Part shown: piece by piece, positions 35,746 through 43,632 of the stretch
How positions within the stretch are numbered: the first letter of the stretch is position 1
Layout of the letters: each line of letters opens with the position of its first letter
Assembly: GCF_002897295.1 (NCBI RefSeq)
Contig: NZ_BEXF01000008.1
Span: 186,001-250,000 of the forward strand
Origin: Brevibacillus reuszeri
GTDB taxonomy: Bacteria; Bacillota; Bacilli; Brevibacillales; Brevibacillaceae
Direction: 5' to 3'
Length of the DNA: 64,000 bases
The notes under the pieces: generated by a model
The model's database searches: none
The model's input: only the letters and a program-made list of their open reading frames with translations
What the model was told of the DNA's origin: nothing
Position numbers and translations under genes: made by a program

Positions 35746-38370
35746 ATGTTCTGGAAAAAAACGATGCTCTTGTTTCTGGCCGTCCTACTATTCGTAGGAA
35801 CCGGAAACGCAGGGAAAGGATTGGCTGCCGAGGAAATCAGCCGCCTAGTTCTTTCCAAGAATGAAGTGACCTTGGAGAATGGAGATTCCGCTCTATTGAC
35901 CGCAACAGCTATTTATGTGAGCGGGAAAACGGAAGACGTTGGAGTCAAGACAAATTGGTCCAGTCAAAACCCGGAGATTGCTTCGGTGTATGCAGGACAA
36001 ATTACGGCGAAAAAAGTAGGGACAACTGTCGTGACGGCAGAATATATGAGTAAGTCCGTCGTTGTAAGTGTCACTGTTACGAAAAAAGTGAAAGCACTGA
36101 CTTTGGATCAACAGAATTTGAATGTTCGTATCGGCGATTCAAAGGACGTTAAGCTGACTGCGATTTACAGTGAAGGAGACCCGGAAGAGGTTACTACCAA
36201 AGCAGACTGGACGGTTGACAATACGGCTGTCGCAGCAGTCATTAACGGTAAAGTTACGGGACTCAGCTCCGGTACGGCTACGGTAACGGCAAAGTTCGGC
36301 AGCAAGACAACGAGCATTCCGGTCAGCGTCGAGATTGCCCACAGACTCGAGCCTAGCAAAACTCAGGTGTCTTTGCTTCTAGGCAATGAGCAGCTGAAAA
36401 GTGAAATCATCACGCTGCGTGCCATTTTCCCGGATGGCACCGAGGATAAAGATGTAGCAGCAAAAGCAGAATGGTCCTCAGACAACCCGGCGGTCGCAGA
36501 TGCACTCAAAGGGAAGATCACCGCGTACGGAGCGGGTACAGCTACGATTACAGCAAAATACGGAACAAAAACGGCTACGATCAAAGTAGATGTAGATACA
36601 ACACAAAAGCTCGAAGTAACCCCACAAAACATGTTCCTGAAAGTGGGCAAGGATCAAGAAGTTGAACTGAAAGCTACGTATGCGAACGGTGGAACGCCAA
36701 CCATAGTAAACGACAAGGCAGAATGGTCCTCGGATCGTGAAAGTGTCGCGTATTACAGCAACGGCAAGATTTTCGCCGTAGCTTCTGGTGAGGCTGTCAT
36801 CACAGCCAAGTACGGAAACAAATCGGTTCAAGTGCATGTTGACGTAGAAGTGCCACGTGCGCTGGATATCGTACCTGCTTACCTGACGATGAAAAGCGGA
36901 GAGACCAAAACGATTGGCGATGCAAACGGTGTGACGGTAAAAGCAACATATGCAAATGGAACAACCGAGATCATCACGGACAAGCTGGAGTGGTCCTCGG
37001 ACAATGCAGACATCGTGTTTGCTGGTGGTAACAAAATCTCGGCCTACAAGGCTGGTACTGCTACGCTGTCAGCTAAATACGGTGGAAAAACCGCGACACT
37101 CATCGTGGACGTAGACGTTCCTCAAAGCCTGACAGCAGACGTAACCAAGGTCGCACTGCAAATCGGCGATGTGAAGCAAGTAACGGTAACAGCTACGTAT
37201 CCAGATGCAAATACGCCAAGTGAAAATGTGACGCAAAAAGTCGTTTGGACTTCTAGCGCTCCTGCAGTCGCGACTGTTCGTCAAGGACTGATCACAGGGG
37301 TTTCCACTGGTGCAGCAACCGTAACAGCTACCTACGGCACACGCACGATCTCCATCCCGGTATCGGTTGGCGTGATGCAGTCCTTGACGGTAGACAAGAA
37401 AAAGCTCGTCATGACCAAGGATGAGACCGAAAAAGTAAAACTGACTGCTACCTATGCAAATAATACGACCAAAGAAGTAAGTGCGGATGCGACCTGGACT
37501 ACAGCTTCTGCTGCTGTCGCTGAAGTGAACCAAGGAAATATTACAGCGGTTGGATCAGGGAAAACGACCATTACCGCTAGCTTCGACGGCAAAACCGTCA
37601 CGATCGCAGTAGAGGTCGACCAAGCATCAACCCTGTCTGTAGATCCAAAAATGCTGATCTTAAACGTAGGTGAGACAGCAGATATCAAGCTCACGGCAAC
37701 AGACGCCGCTAACGCTACAAGCAATGTAACCAAGGATGCGGAGTGGACCTCAACTAACCTCAAGGTTGCTGATGTGACGAATGGTACAGTGAAGGCACTC
37801 ACCGCCGGACGTGCGACAATTACAGCCAAATACGGCGGAAAATCCATCAGCATTCCGGTTGAAGTCGGCATTGTAACCAAGCTGGAGGCAGACCGACGCT
37901 TTGTTTCTACCAAGACAGGAAGTACTGTGAATGTAGTGCTGACCGCGACCTTCTCCGACGGACGTACGATGAATGTAACAGGTATGGCTGATTGGAAAAC
38001 GAGCAACTACAAGGTAGCAGACGTATCCAAAGGACAAATTACCGGACGTGCCTACGGGAAATCCACTGTCACTGCGAAATACAATGACAAGACCGTATCC
38101 ATCCCTGTAGATGTCGATACATTGAAATACTTGAAAACCGATGTTGTCCAGCTCGTGATGAGCAAAGGGGAAGTCAAGCAGGTGAGCGCGATTGCTACCT
38201 ACATGGACGGCTCCGAAGCGAATGTCACCAAGCCGGCTCTCTGGACCACCTCACGTCTGCTCGTTGCGGATGTGAAGGACGGAGTGATCAAGGCGACAGG
38301 AGCGGGTAAGGCGACGATTTACGTGTCCTACGGCGGCAAGAAAACACCGATCGTGGTGACTGTGAAGTAG
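35746..38370 (+). CDS. Secreted protein with ten tandem Ig-like (BIG2-type) repeats
   Basis: An 874-residue exported protein: signal peptide MFWKKTMLLFLAVLLF to about GLAAEE, then ten bacterial Ig-like repeats of about 83-88 residues to the end. Each repeat has a WSSxNxxVA-type strand, a G-K-I-TA turn and an AKYGxKTxxIxVxV end. No enzymatic domain, SLH domain or LPXTG anchor is present, so it is either released, held by other wall proteins, or an S-layer-associated stalk. Similar repeats occur in adhesins and surface-layer proteins. ATG at 35746 follows GAGGGAGG; an upstream start at 35728 has no such site. A TTGACA element at 35632 may be its -35. Confidence 0.85.
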   Translation: MFWKKTMLLFLAVLLFVGTGNAGKGLAAEEISRLVLSKNEVTLENGDSALLTATAIYVSGKTEDVGVKTNWSSQNPEIASVYAGQITAKKVGTTVVTAEYMSKSVVVSVTVTKKVKALTLDQQNLNVRIGDSKDVKLTAIYSEGDPEEVTTKADWTVDNTAVAAVINGKVTGLSSGTATVTAKFGSKTTSIPVSVEIAHRLEPSKTQVSLLLGNEQLKSEIITLRAIFPDGTEDKDVAAKAEWSSDNPAVADALKGKITAYGAGTATITAKYGTKTATIKVDVDTTQKLEVTPQNMFLKVGKDQEVELKATYANGGTPTIVNDKAEWSSDRESVAYYSNGKIFAVASGEAVITAKYGNKSVQVHVDVEVPRALDIVPAYLTMKSGETKTIGDANGVTVKATYANGTTEIITDKLEWSSDNADIVFAGGNKISAYKAGTATLSAKYGGKTATLIVDVDVPQSLTADVTKVALQIGDVKQVTVTATYPDANTPSENVTQKVVWTSSAPAVATVRQGLITGVSTGAATVTATYGTRTISIPVSVGVMQSLTVDKKKLVMTKDETEKVKLTATYANNTTKEVSADATWTTASAAVAEVNQGNITAVGSGKTTITASFDGKTVTIAVEVDQASTLSVDPKMLILNVGETADIKLTATDAANATSNVTKDAEWTSTNLKVADVTNGTVKALTAGRATITAKYGGKSISIPVEVGIVTKLEADRRFVSTKTGSTVNVVLTATFSDGRTMNVTGMADWKTSNYKVADVSKGQITGRAYGKSTVTAKYNDKTVSIPVDVDTLKYLKTDVVQLVMSKGEVKQVSAIATYMDGSEANVTKPALWTTSRLLVADVKDGVIKATGAGKATIYVSYGGKKTPIVVTVK

Positions 38371-38406
38371 GGAAGCTAGACAAGCTTGCATGGGTTAAAA
38401 GAAGGA

Positions 38407-38438
38407 GCCAACCGGTGATTGTGTCGGTTGGCTTTTTT
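38407..38438 (+). terminator. Intrinsic terminator of the Ig-repeat gene
   Basis: GCCAACC pairs with GGTTGGC, followed by T6. Confidence 0.85.
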
Positions 38439-38471
38439 GCTGGGAACGGGGGGGTTTTTAGGTATTTTTTC

Positions 38472-38501
38472 TTGCAGTGTAATAGGGCGTTATGCTATAC
38501 T
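38472..38501 (+). promoter_or_regulatory. Probable promoter of tRNA-Ala
   Basis: TTGCAG, 18 bp, TATACT, about 38 bp before the tRNA 5' end. Confidence 0.55.
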
Positions 38502-38538
38502 TAATTCACTGAGGCGGTAAACGCTGGAAGGACAATAT

Positions 38539-38614
38539 GGGGCATTAGCTCAGCTGGGAGAGCGCTACACTGGCAGTGTAGAGGTCAGCGGTTCGATCCC
38601 GCTATGCTCCACCA
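38539..38614 (+). tRNA. tRNA-Ala (anticodon GGC)
   Basis: 76 nt including encoded CCA. The acceptor GGGGCAT/ATGCTCC pairs with one G-U; D arm, anticodon loop CTGGCAG (GGC), a CTACA/TGTAG anticodon stem and the T arm GCGGTTCGATCCCGC are all intact. Its 3' part is repeated at 40011 and 42072, so this gene is the attachment site of integrated elements. Confidence 0.97.
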
Positions 38615-38629
38615 TATAATAACAATCAA

Positions 38630-38658
38630 CGCAGCCTATTAGCAGGCTGTGTTTTTTT
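38630..38658 (+). terminator. Terminator after tRNA-Ala
   Basis: GCAGCCT pairs with AGGCTG(T), followed by T7. A related hairpin (AACGCAGCC/GGCTGCGTT) follows the tRNA remnant at 42072. Confidence 0.8.
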
Positions 38659-38770
38659 ATTTTGATAAATGGATACGATATCAACTTCCTTTTCCTGGTT
38701 ACATGAAAAAACAATCCCAACATCAAATGAATATGATATGTAGCATTTAAAATATCGAGGAGAGTGCTGC

Positions 38771-39121
38771 ATGCTCAGGATAGAATACATTGAAGGAAAG
38801 GGCAGGGGAGTAATTGCCGCAAAGAATATAAAACAAGGCACAATCATTGAGCGATCTCCGGTTATCGTGATTCCACAGAATGAAATACCGTACATTTTCA
38901 ATACCGTCTTAATCAATTACAGCTTTAGCTGGGGAAGTAATGAGACAGCGATTGCATTGGGGTGCGGCTCCTTATATAACCATTCCTATCATCCAAATGC
39001 TACTTATTATACAAGGATAGATGACATGTGCATCGTGTTTCAGGCATTAGAAAATATTCAGGCAGGTCAAGAGATTACAATAGATTATGGATGGCACCCA
39101 AATGCTTTTGTATGGGAGTGA
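38771..39121 (+). CDS. Small SET-domain protein
   Basis: A 116-residue protein consisting of one minimal SET domain, the fold of protein lysine methyltransferases. Visible are GKGRGVIAAKNIKQGTIIE at the start, GSLYNHSYHPNATYY with the NHS/NH-type cofactor motif, and AGQEITIDYGW with the catalytic-region Tyr. No pre- or post-SET cysteines are present. Target is unknown; bacterial SET proteins have been linked to chromatin-like or ribosomal substrates, but nothing here shows which. It is the first gene behind tRNA-Ala and lies inside the island, on AT-rich DNA, suggesting acquisition. ATG follows CGAGGAGAG. Confidence 0.85.
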   Translation: MLRIEYIEGKGRGVIAAKNIKQGTIIERSPVIVIPQNEIPYIFNTVLINYSFSWGSNETAIALGCGSLYNHSYHPNATYYTRIDDMCIVFQALENIQAGQEITIDYGWHPNAFVWE

Positions 39122-39346
39122 TTAACTCATTTTTTGAAAAACGGAGAAATATGGGTGTAGATTGTACCCTTTTCGTGGTTGAGCAGCTTTGTATCCTCTA
39201 ATTATCGTTGTGGCTCTTATACTCAGGGGAACGCGAAATTAGACAAACACCCATTTCTTTTGCGGGCAAGCGCCGCCTCCTAGTTATGTGCATAGTTTAA
39301 CACTGTACTTTATGGAAAGCAGATAACATTGGAGGAGGACTTCTGG

Positions 39347-39946
39347 ATGAACCACGAAGAGTCGTTCAGCGACGAGTTTTACAGAATTGACGATCAAGTG
39401 CAAGATTATAGGTCAAGATATATAGGATACCCTTACCCTTCTTCATCTTATTATAGTTGGTATTCCCCTCAAACCCCGTATTATCAACCTTATGGGTATG
39501 ATCCCTTTCCATATCAATATCATCCATCACAACGTGGCAAAGGACCTGGTAAAGGACCTGGAAAAAGACCGACAGAAGAAGAGGCGCACAACGCTTTGTA
39601 CCAGATTTTTGTCCAAATGGAGAATGAAACTAGACAACGACCGGCTTTCTATAGTGATGTTTCAGGTGTACAAATACAACAAAGAGCACGTATTGCATGG
39701 ATTTCGTTGAGAGCTGCTGTAGCTATTATGAGAAGAATGCCACTCACAACCGCTCAGGCCGTTGGTGGTTATTTGGAAGGCACAGTTATGGCAAGTATCG
39801 GTCAAGCTGGAACAATTGCAGCTGCTGCTCTAGTAGGGCGAATTAGTGACTTTTTAATCCACAACTTTGCTGCATATGCTTCGAATCCAGCATTAGCGAC
39901 CTACCGAGCTGAACAAATAGTAAATGTTATCTCTAATTTGTTATAA
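39347..39946 (+). CDS. Tyr/Pro-rich hypothetical protein with small-residue helical C-terminus
   Basis: A 199-residue protein not recognised. Residues about 25-65 are low complexity, rich in Tyr, Pro and Ser (YPYPSSSYYSWY, QTPYYQPYGYDPFPYQY), followed by a GKGPGKGPGK linker. Residues 75-199 are predicted helical with alternating Ala/Gly-rich stretches (TTAQAVGGYLEGTVMASIG and IAAAALVGRI), which could be amphipathic or membrane-associated. The N-terminal part recalls spore-coat or appendage proteins in composition only. ATG at 39347 lies 8 bp after GGAGGAGG. It ends about 60 bp before the second tRNA copy, so it is cargo of the first island segment. Confidence 0.6.
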   Translation: MNHEESFSDEFYRIDDQVQDYRSRYIGYPYPSSSYYSWYSPQTPYYQPYGYDPFPYQYHPSQRGKGPGKGPGKRPTEEEAHNALYQIFVQMENETRQRPAFYSDVSGVQIQQRARIAWISLRAAVAIMRRMPLTTAQAVGGYLEGTVMASIGQAGTIAAAALVGRISDFLIHNFAAYASNPALATYRAEQIVNVISNLL

Positions 39947-40010
39947 GTATTCAAAAATTAAACACATACAGTAATAACACAAGACCTAACGAAGTACTGC
40001 ACCCACGGTT

Positions 40011-40068
40011 GGAGAGCGCTACACTGGCAGTGTAGAGGTCAGCGGTTCGATTCCGCTATGCTCCACCA
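40011..40068 (+). repeat. Partial tRNA-Ala copy (att site), 58 bp
   Basis: Identical to the last 58 nt of tRNA-Ala (38557-38614) except one base (GATTCCGC for GATCCCGC). It lacks the acceptor 5' strand and D arm, so it is not a functional tRNA but the crossover copy left by integration into the tRNA gene. Confidence 0.92.
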
Positions 40069-40083
40069 TATGATAGACATTAA

Positions 40084-40104
40084 AACCCTTGAGAAATCAG
40101 GGGT
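40084..40104 (-). terminator. Hairpin after the integrase remnant
   Basis: AACCCTTGA pairs with TCAGGGGTT around GAAA. The same sequence recurs at 43108-43125, next to another degenerate att-like site. Confidence 0.55.
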
Positions 40105-40180
40105 TTTCGTCATTTTAGGGGATGGCAGCCAACCAGAGGATATGACCTTTTAGGTCAGTTGGGGACGAATTGGGGACGGA

Positions 40181-40390
40181 TTATTTTACACCTTTCTTCA
40201 ACCCACTGACCGCGACTGCAGCTCTTTTGTTCATTTCCGAAAGGAAGTGTGTATACAGTTCTCCTGTGATCCGGATATTCGAGTTGCCAAGTAGCTCCTG
40301 GATCTCTTTCAGAGAGTAATCTTTGAAAAGCAGGTATGGTGCATAACTGTGACGCAGCTCGTGAAGGGTCACGTTTTTGTGGATTTTCTC
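40181..40390 (-). pseudogene. Tyrosine integrase, C-terminal fragment
   Basis: About 70 codons of a phage/ICE-type tyrosine recombinase C-terminus. The R-H box reads TLHELRHSYAPYLL, followed by IQELLGNSNIRITGELYTHFL, where the final Tyr of the ELYTH motif is the usual nucleophile. An in-frame stop (40391-40393) lies just upstream, and no N-terminal or core-binding region is present in any frame nearby, so the gene is truncated. It lies 110 bp from the partial tRNA copy at 40011, the normal place for an integrase next to its att site. Confidence 0.85.
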
Positions 40391-40695
40391 TTACCGTAGG
40401 TGTTCGTTCATGTCGATCCCTGGTAAGTCTTTACGTTACTTGACCGAGCAACCGAAAAACTACAGATACAGTAATTCATGACGTGTCAGATATACCCGGC
40501 ACGTTCATTTTTTTGCACAAAAAACGAACATGCGTTACGGTTGAAGTTAGGATGATATACAACATGGACTACGTTCAGGGCGCGAAACAACATATTGAGG
40601 ACTGCTCAAAAATTTCTGAGTGTCGTATAAAGGAACAGCCATTCCATTGAGGGAACAGCTGTGGTCCTTTATTCCGTTAACGCTCCTATAGATGC
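40391..40695. other. Gene-free stretch after the integrase remnant
   Basis: No ORF supported. CGAACATGCGTTAC at 40525-40538 resembles the Gram-positive LexA box (CGAAC-N4-GTTCG) in 8 of 10 fixed positions. The segment GTTCATTTTTT...AAAAAACGAAC (about 40503-40529) is a near-perfect inverted repeat. Either could be leftover control DNA of the integrated element. Confidence 0.3.
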
Positions 40696-41454
40696 TTACT
40701 GTCTTAAATATTCAGCATAAAGCAAATTCATAGCTTCAATAATCTTGTTGTCAGCATCCTGATTGTTAAATCTATCAGGTAAATTAATAGCGCCTAATGC
40801 AAAAATATAAGGATTTTCATTGAAATCACCGATTATTCCGATATCAACAACAATATTTTTTAAGCCACCTGTCATATGGTTTAGATGGTGTGTTGGAATT
40901 TGTTTTATATCTCCCTTTTGTCTAACCAGTCCATTTATGATTGGTGTCCAAAGAAGAGGTTGTGTTTTATACCCTTGGAAGATATGTATCATTAGTTCAA
41001 GCATTTGGTTTAGCTGGGCCTTGTTTTCAATATCTCTTGGGTTTTCTGTAACATTTATTGTCGGATAATAAGATTGGATGGACTTGTTTAACTTTTCCCA
41101 TCCACCACAAAAGTTTACAACACATTTAGCAACACAGCTATCGTGACAAGCAATCATTACTTCAACCGCCTCCCTTAAAGGAAGCGAATTTCTTTTTTGA
41201 AGATGAGGATATAGTTCGTTGCTATCTTCTTTTGGATCAAATGAGACTTCTTCAACTAAGTCATCCCATTTAATGAATTCTTCATCTACCCATTTTGCTA
41301 CACAAAATGCTATAACTACTTTTGATACTGATGCAAGAGGGACTATTAGTTCACTATTTAAGGAAGTTTTTTGACTTTGTTCTTTGGTGGAATATATTTT
41401 TATTCCTACTTCGCCAATATCTATTTCTTCAAGTTTATCAATTACTTTACTCAC
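40696..41454 (-). CDS. Class A beta-lactamase-like serine hydrolase (divergent)
   Basis: A 252-residue protein of the Beta-lactamase2/PBP-like superfamily. The SxxK motif is SVSK in PLASVSKVVIAF (about residues 42-45). The SDN-like position reads CHDSCVAK. The third motif, normally KTG, reads MTGG in HHLNHMTGGLKN. Loss of that Lys and of the usual Glu-166 loop makes true beta-lactam hydrolysis doubtful. No signal peptide is visible, so it may act in the cytosol, unlike normal beta-lactamases. The DNA is AT-rich relative to the core. It lies in the second island segment, with no co-directional partner. Confidence 0.75.
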   Translation of the reverse strand: MSKVIDKLEEIDIGEVGIKIYSTKEQSQKTSLNSELIVPLASVSKVVIAFCVAKWVDEEFIKWDDLVEEVSFDPKEDSNELYPHLQKRNSLPLREAVEVMIACHDSCVAKCVVNFCGGWEKLNKSIQSYYPTINVTENPRDIENKAQLNQMLELMIHIFQGYKTQPLLWTPIINGLVRQKGDIKQIPTHHLNHMTGGLKNIVVDIGIIGDFNENPYIFALGAINLPDRFNNQDADNKIIEAMNLLYAEYLRQ

Positions 41455-41759
41455 TTATATTCACCTACTACGTTTTCATATTATACACTCTTACATATTT
41501 ATTTCATTACGAAAGGAGCTGTTTATTTGAACAACTTCTTAATTAGCGAGAAAATATCAAACGTTGTTCGCTGGTACACCTTGTTGTATGCGTACTTTTT
41601 TGGGTTCCTAAACCATCCCCCCACGAGGCATTTTCATCCTAGTACGATGAAAAATCTGCTGTTTAAGGCTAGTCCTAGCAGAAATCCTTCTCTTTAACTT
41701 GGCTTCTTCATTCCGAATTTCATAGCTAACTCCATCCTTTTTCACATAGTATCATATTC
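41455..41759 (+). other. AT-rich stretch with one weak small ORF
   Basis: A 56-residue ORF from TTG 41527 (behind AAAGGAG, 8-bp spacing) to 41697 could be translated: it starts MNNFLISEKISNVV and is rich in aromatic residues. Its C-terminal half has no clear protein character, and a longer reading from 41371 overlaps the beta-lactamase-like gene in antisense. Treated as undecided. Confidence 0.25.
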
Positions 41760-41942
41760 CTATTTTTTACAAAATAAGTATTTGCATGTTCGTATGTGCA
41801 GGGGGTCCCCCCCATCCTGCAGTTCATCAAAATTACCACGTCTTAGCAAGGAATTGGCTAATTGTTGATGAGAAAAACCATAGAATACGATGGATACAAA
41901 TATCAGCATTAGCACATAATAAACACACACCAAGAACCTCAT
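41760..41942 (-). CDS. 60-residue putative small exported peptide
   Basis: Start ATG 41942 behind GGAGGCG at suitable distance. The product begins MRFLVCVYYVLMLIFVSIVF, a single hydrophobic segment like a signal or anchor, followed by about 38 polar residues (GFSHQQLANSLLRRGNFDEL, then ending CKYLFCKK with two Cys). The layout resembles secreted signalling or bacteriocin-type precursors, but no family is recognised and no export or processing partner is adjacent. It may equally be a chance ORF in AT-rich DNA. Confidence 0.35.
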   Translation of the reverse strand: MRFLVCVYYVLMLIFVSIVFYGFSHQQLANSLLRRGNFDELQDGGDPLHIRTCKYLFCKK

Positions 41943-42071
41943 ATCACTGCACGCCTCCAAAGTAATTTGGGGGTTTTTCTATCCCAAAAACTCACTCGGA
42001 TACGAACGAGAAAAACTATTGAAAATCAAGGGTTTTAAAGATTGACTCGGATTCAATTTCTGAATTATTTT

Positions 42072-42118
42072 CACTGGCAGTGTAGAGGTCAGCGGTTCGA
42101 TCCCGCTATGCTTCACCA
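42072..42118 (+). repeat. Partial tRNA-Ala copy (att site), 47 bp
   Basis: Repeats the tRNA from the anticodon loop (CACTGGCAGTG) to CCA with one mismatch (CTTC for CTCC). It is followed by a hairpin resembling the one after the intact tRNA. Confidence 0.9.
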
Positions 42119-42132
42119 TAGATAAACGTACA

Positions 42133-42159
42133 ACGCAGCCGAAATACAGGCTGCGTTTT
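42133..42159 (+). terminator. Terminator after the 42.1-kb tRNA remnant
   Basis: ACGCAGCC pairs with GGCTGCGT, followed by TTTTG; related to the hairpin at 38630, which suggests this side is the original downstream flank of the tRNA gene. Confidence 0.65.
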
Positions 42160-42465
42160 GTCATGTCCTATATTGGTAGTTGTAAAGACGGAGCCGTACT
42201 GTAACACGACTCCCGGCACAGTAGACCGCAGACCTTTGCTAGGGCGGTCTATTTCTTTTGGTACATTGCTAACGCTTCCAAGTTTGGCAAAAATTCCAGA
42301 TAGCACTTCGCATTGTTCTACCATCGCCTCATTGTGCACCTGACTATACTGGGACAGTACTGACATTTTTTCTAGATTGATATGTTTTGCAGGTATTTTC
42401 TGTTAACATTGATACTCAAGGATAAATAACTTCCTTCTGAAATTATACCAATCCAGGAGGTAATT
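42160..42465. other. Gap between tRNA remnant and DUF1697 gene
   Basis: A minus-strand ORF (42366 to 42106) encodes MSVLSQYSQVHNEAMVEQCE and onward, protein-like at first, but has no Shine-Dalgarno and reads into the tRNA remnant. It may be the head of a gene cut by integration. Nothing else is supported. Confidence 0.3.
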
Positions 42466-43023
42466 ATGGTCTATACTGCTCTGCTCCGCGGGATCAATGT
42501 CGGCGGAAAAAACAAAGTAGATATGAAAATACTTAAAAAATCATTCGAGCAAGCTGGAATGAAAAACGTTGTAACTTATATCAATTCGGGAAATATTATT
42601 TTTACAACCACCGAACACTCCAAAAATGATATAGCGCAAATTCTTGAAAAAGCTATTCTGAATACCTTCGGATTGCATATCAAGGTCCTGGTGCTTAGTT
42701 TAGAAGACATGAAGAAAGTAATGTCCTCACTTCCCGAATCATGGACAAACGATGATAAAATGAGGAGCGACGTCCTTTTTTTATGGGAAGATATCAATGA
42801 CGAATCCATTCTCGATCAGCTGACCTTCAAACCGGAGATCGAAACGGTGAAGTATGCTCCAGGTGCGATTCTATGGGCGATTGACAAAATAAACGTGACG
42901 AAAGGCAGCATGACAAAGTTGGTTGGTACGAAATTGTATAAGCAGATGACGATCAGGAATGTAAATACGACACGTAAAATATATGAGCTTATGCTGGCAG
43001 CAGAAAAACAATGGATGGGATGA
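42466..43023 (+). CDS. DUF1697 domain-containing protein
   Basis: A 185-residue cytosolic protein of the DUF1697 family, widespread in Bacillota and Actinobacteria, with no known biochemical role. The signature YTALLRGINVGGKNKVDMK opens the protein, followed by NVVTYINSGNIIF, both typical of the family, and the C-terminal half has RSDVLFLWE and NVTKGSMTKLVGTKLYKQM with conserved Thr/Arg. ATG follows CAGGAGGTAATT, a strong site. It is a complete gene within the island region, close to a degenerate att-like site 40 bp downstream. Confidence 0.9.
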   Translation: MVYTALLRGINVGGKNKVDMKILKKSFEQAGMKNVVTYINSGNIIFTTTEHSKNDIAQILEKAILNTFGLHIKVLVLSLEDMKKVMSSLPESWTNDDKMRSDVLFLWEDINDESILDQLTFKPEIETVKYAPGAILWAIDKINVTKGSMTKLVGTKLYKQMTIRNVNTTRKIYELMLAAEKQWMG

Positions 43024-43060
43024 ATGTGGACTTCATCATATAGGAGATGAATCCTTTTTT

Positions 43061-43142
43061 GAGTCAATACAATCCTATTATGATCCGTTATATGAAAGAC
43101 TTTGAAACCCTTGAGAAATCAAGGGCTTTCGCGATTTTTAGA
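43061..43142 (+). repeat. Degenerate att-like site plus integrase-side flank
   Basis: GAGTCAATACAATCCTATTATG (43061-43082, longer motif given by position) and the following bases align with 40046-40125: both run from a tRNA-3'-like sequence into ATGA-AAGAC and then a CCCTTGA-GAAA-TCA hairpin. The first 22 bp recur at 48604-48625 with two mismatches. It looks like an older, decayed insertion boundary of the same element type. Confidence 0.6.
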
Positions 43143-43181
43143 GGATGGTTGCCATAACACAAGCTAAATGATGTAAAGAGC

Positions 43182-43370
43182 CTAAGATGTCATGATAAGG
43201 AAAGTGAATGAAAAAACTAACCATGCGAGAATCATAGAGCCTACTAAAAGGTTGAATGTATACTTTTCCTCTTTGACCACTTTCTTAATAATCGAGATTA
43301 AATTCACAAAAAACCAAATGGATAGCAGTGGATTCAAGTAAACAGCTATTATACCGATAACATGCTTCAA
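43182..43370 (-). CDS. 62-residue membrane protein, two helices
   Basis: Start TTG 43370 is preferred because GAGGTGA lies 6 bp upstream; the ORF is open back to 43433. Two hydrophobic segments (HVIGIIAVYLNPLLSIWFFV and LVGSMILAWLVFSFTFLI) are joined by a Lys/Glu-rich cytosolic turn (KKVVKEEKY). No family is recognised. It lies in the island between a decayed att site and another small gene. Confidence 0.5.
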   Translation of the reverse strand: MKHVIGIIAVYLNPLLSIWFFVNLISIIKKVVKEEKYTFNLLVGSMILAWLVFSFTFLIMTS

Positions 43371-43413
43371 GAAAATCACCTCATCCAAATAATACCATGT
43401 AGAGAAGGGAGAT

Positions 43414-43632
43414 GTGATTAATACAATGCTCAAGTTGAATATAGGGGATCGAAAAAAGAAAGGGAATATGTATAAGCCCCGTTGGGCTGGGGCTTTGAAC
43501 CTAGCAGCGGCAATTGCAAGGGAAAGGAAAGAGGTTTATAACGAAATTTATCGGAATGGTAATGATGGTGAACGTCTCATTGCTACCAGTGTAGACCCGA
43601 ACGCGAAAACCATTTGGTCCGACACTGAGTAG
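43414..43632 (+). CDS. Small hypothetical protein (up to 72 residues)
   Basis: ORF with possible starts at GTG 43414, ATG 43426 or ATG 43468; the last, MYKPRWAGALNLAAAIARER, follows GAAAGGGAAT and looks most protein-like. The product is a charged, helical cytosolic peptide ending in KTIWSDTE. It overlaps in antisense the tail of the minus-strand ORF 43501-43770, so only one of the two is likely to be used over that stretch. Function unknown. Confidence 0.45.
   Translation: MINTMLKLNIGDRKKKGNMYKPRWAGALNLAAAIARERKEVYNEIYRNGNDGERLIATSVDPNAKTIWSDTE

Noticed and set aside
40011-40068. Second functional tRNA-Ala gene
   Set aside because: Lacks the acceptor 5' strand and D arm; it is an att copy.
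41371-41697. 108-codon ORF beginning antisense to the beta-lactamase-like gene
   Set aside because: N-terminal half is antisense shadow; only a 56-codon internal start has a ribosome site, and that is weak too.
41979-42164. 61-codon minus-strand ORF over the tRNA remnant
   Set aside because: It is the conceptual translation of tRNA-Ala sequence, a common annotation artefact.
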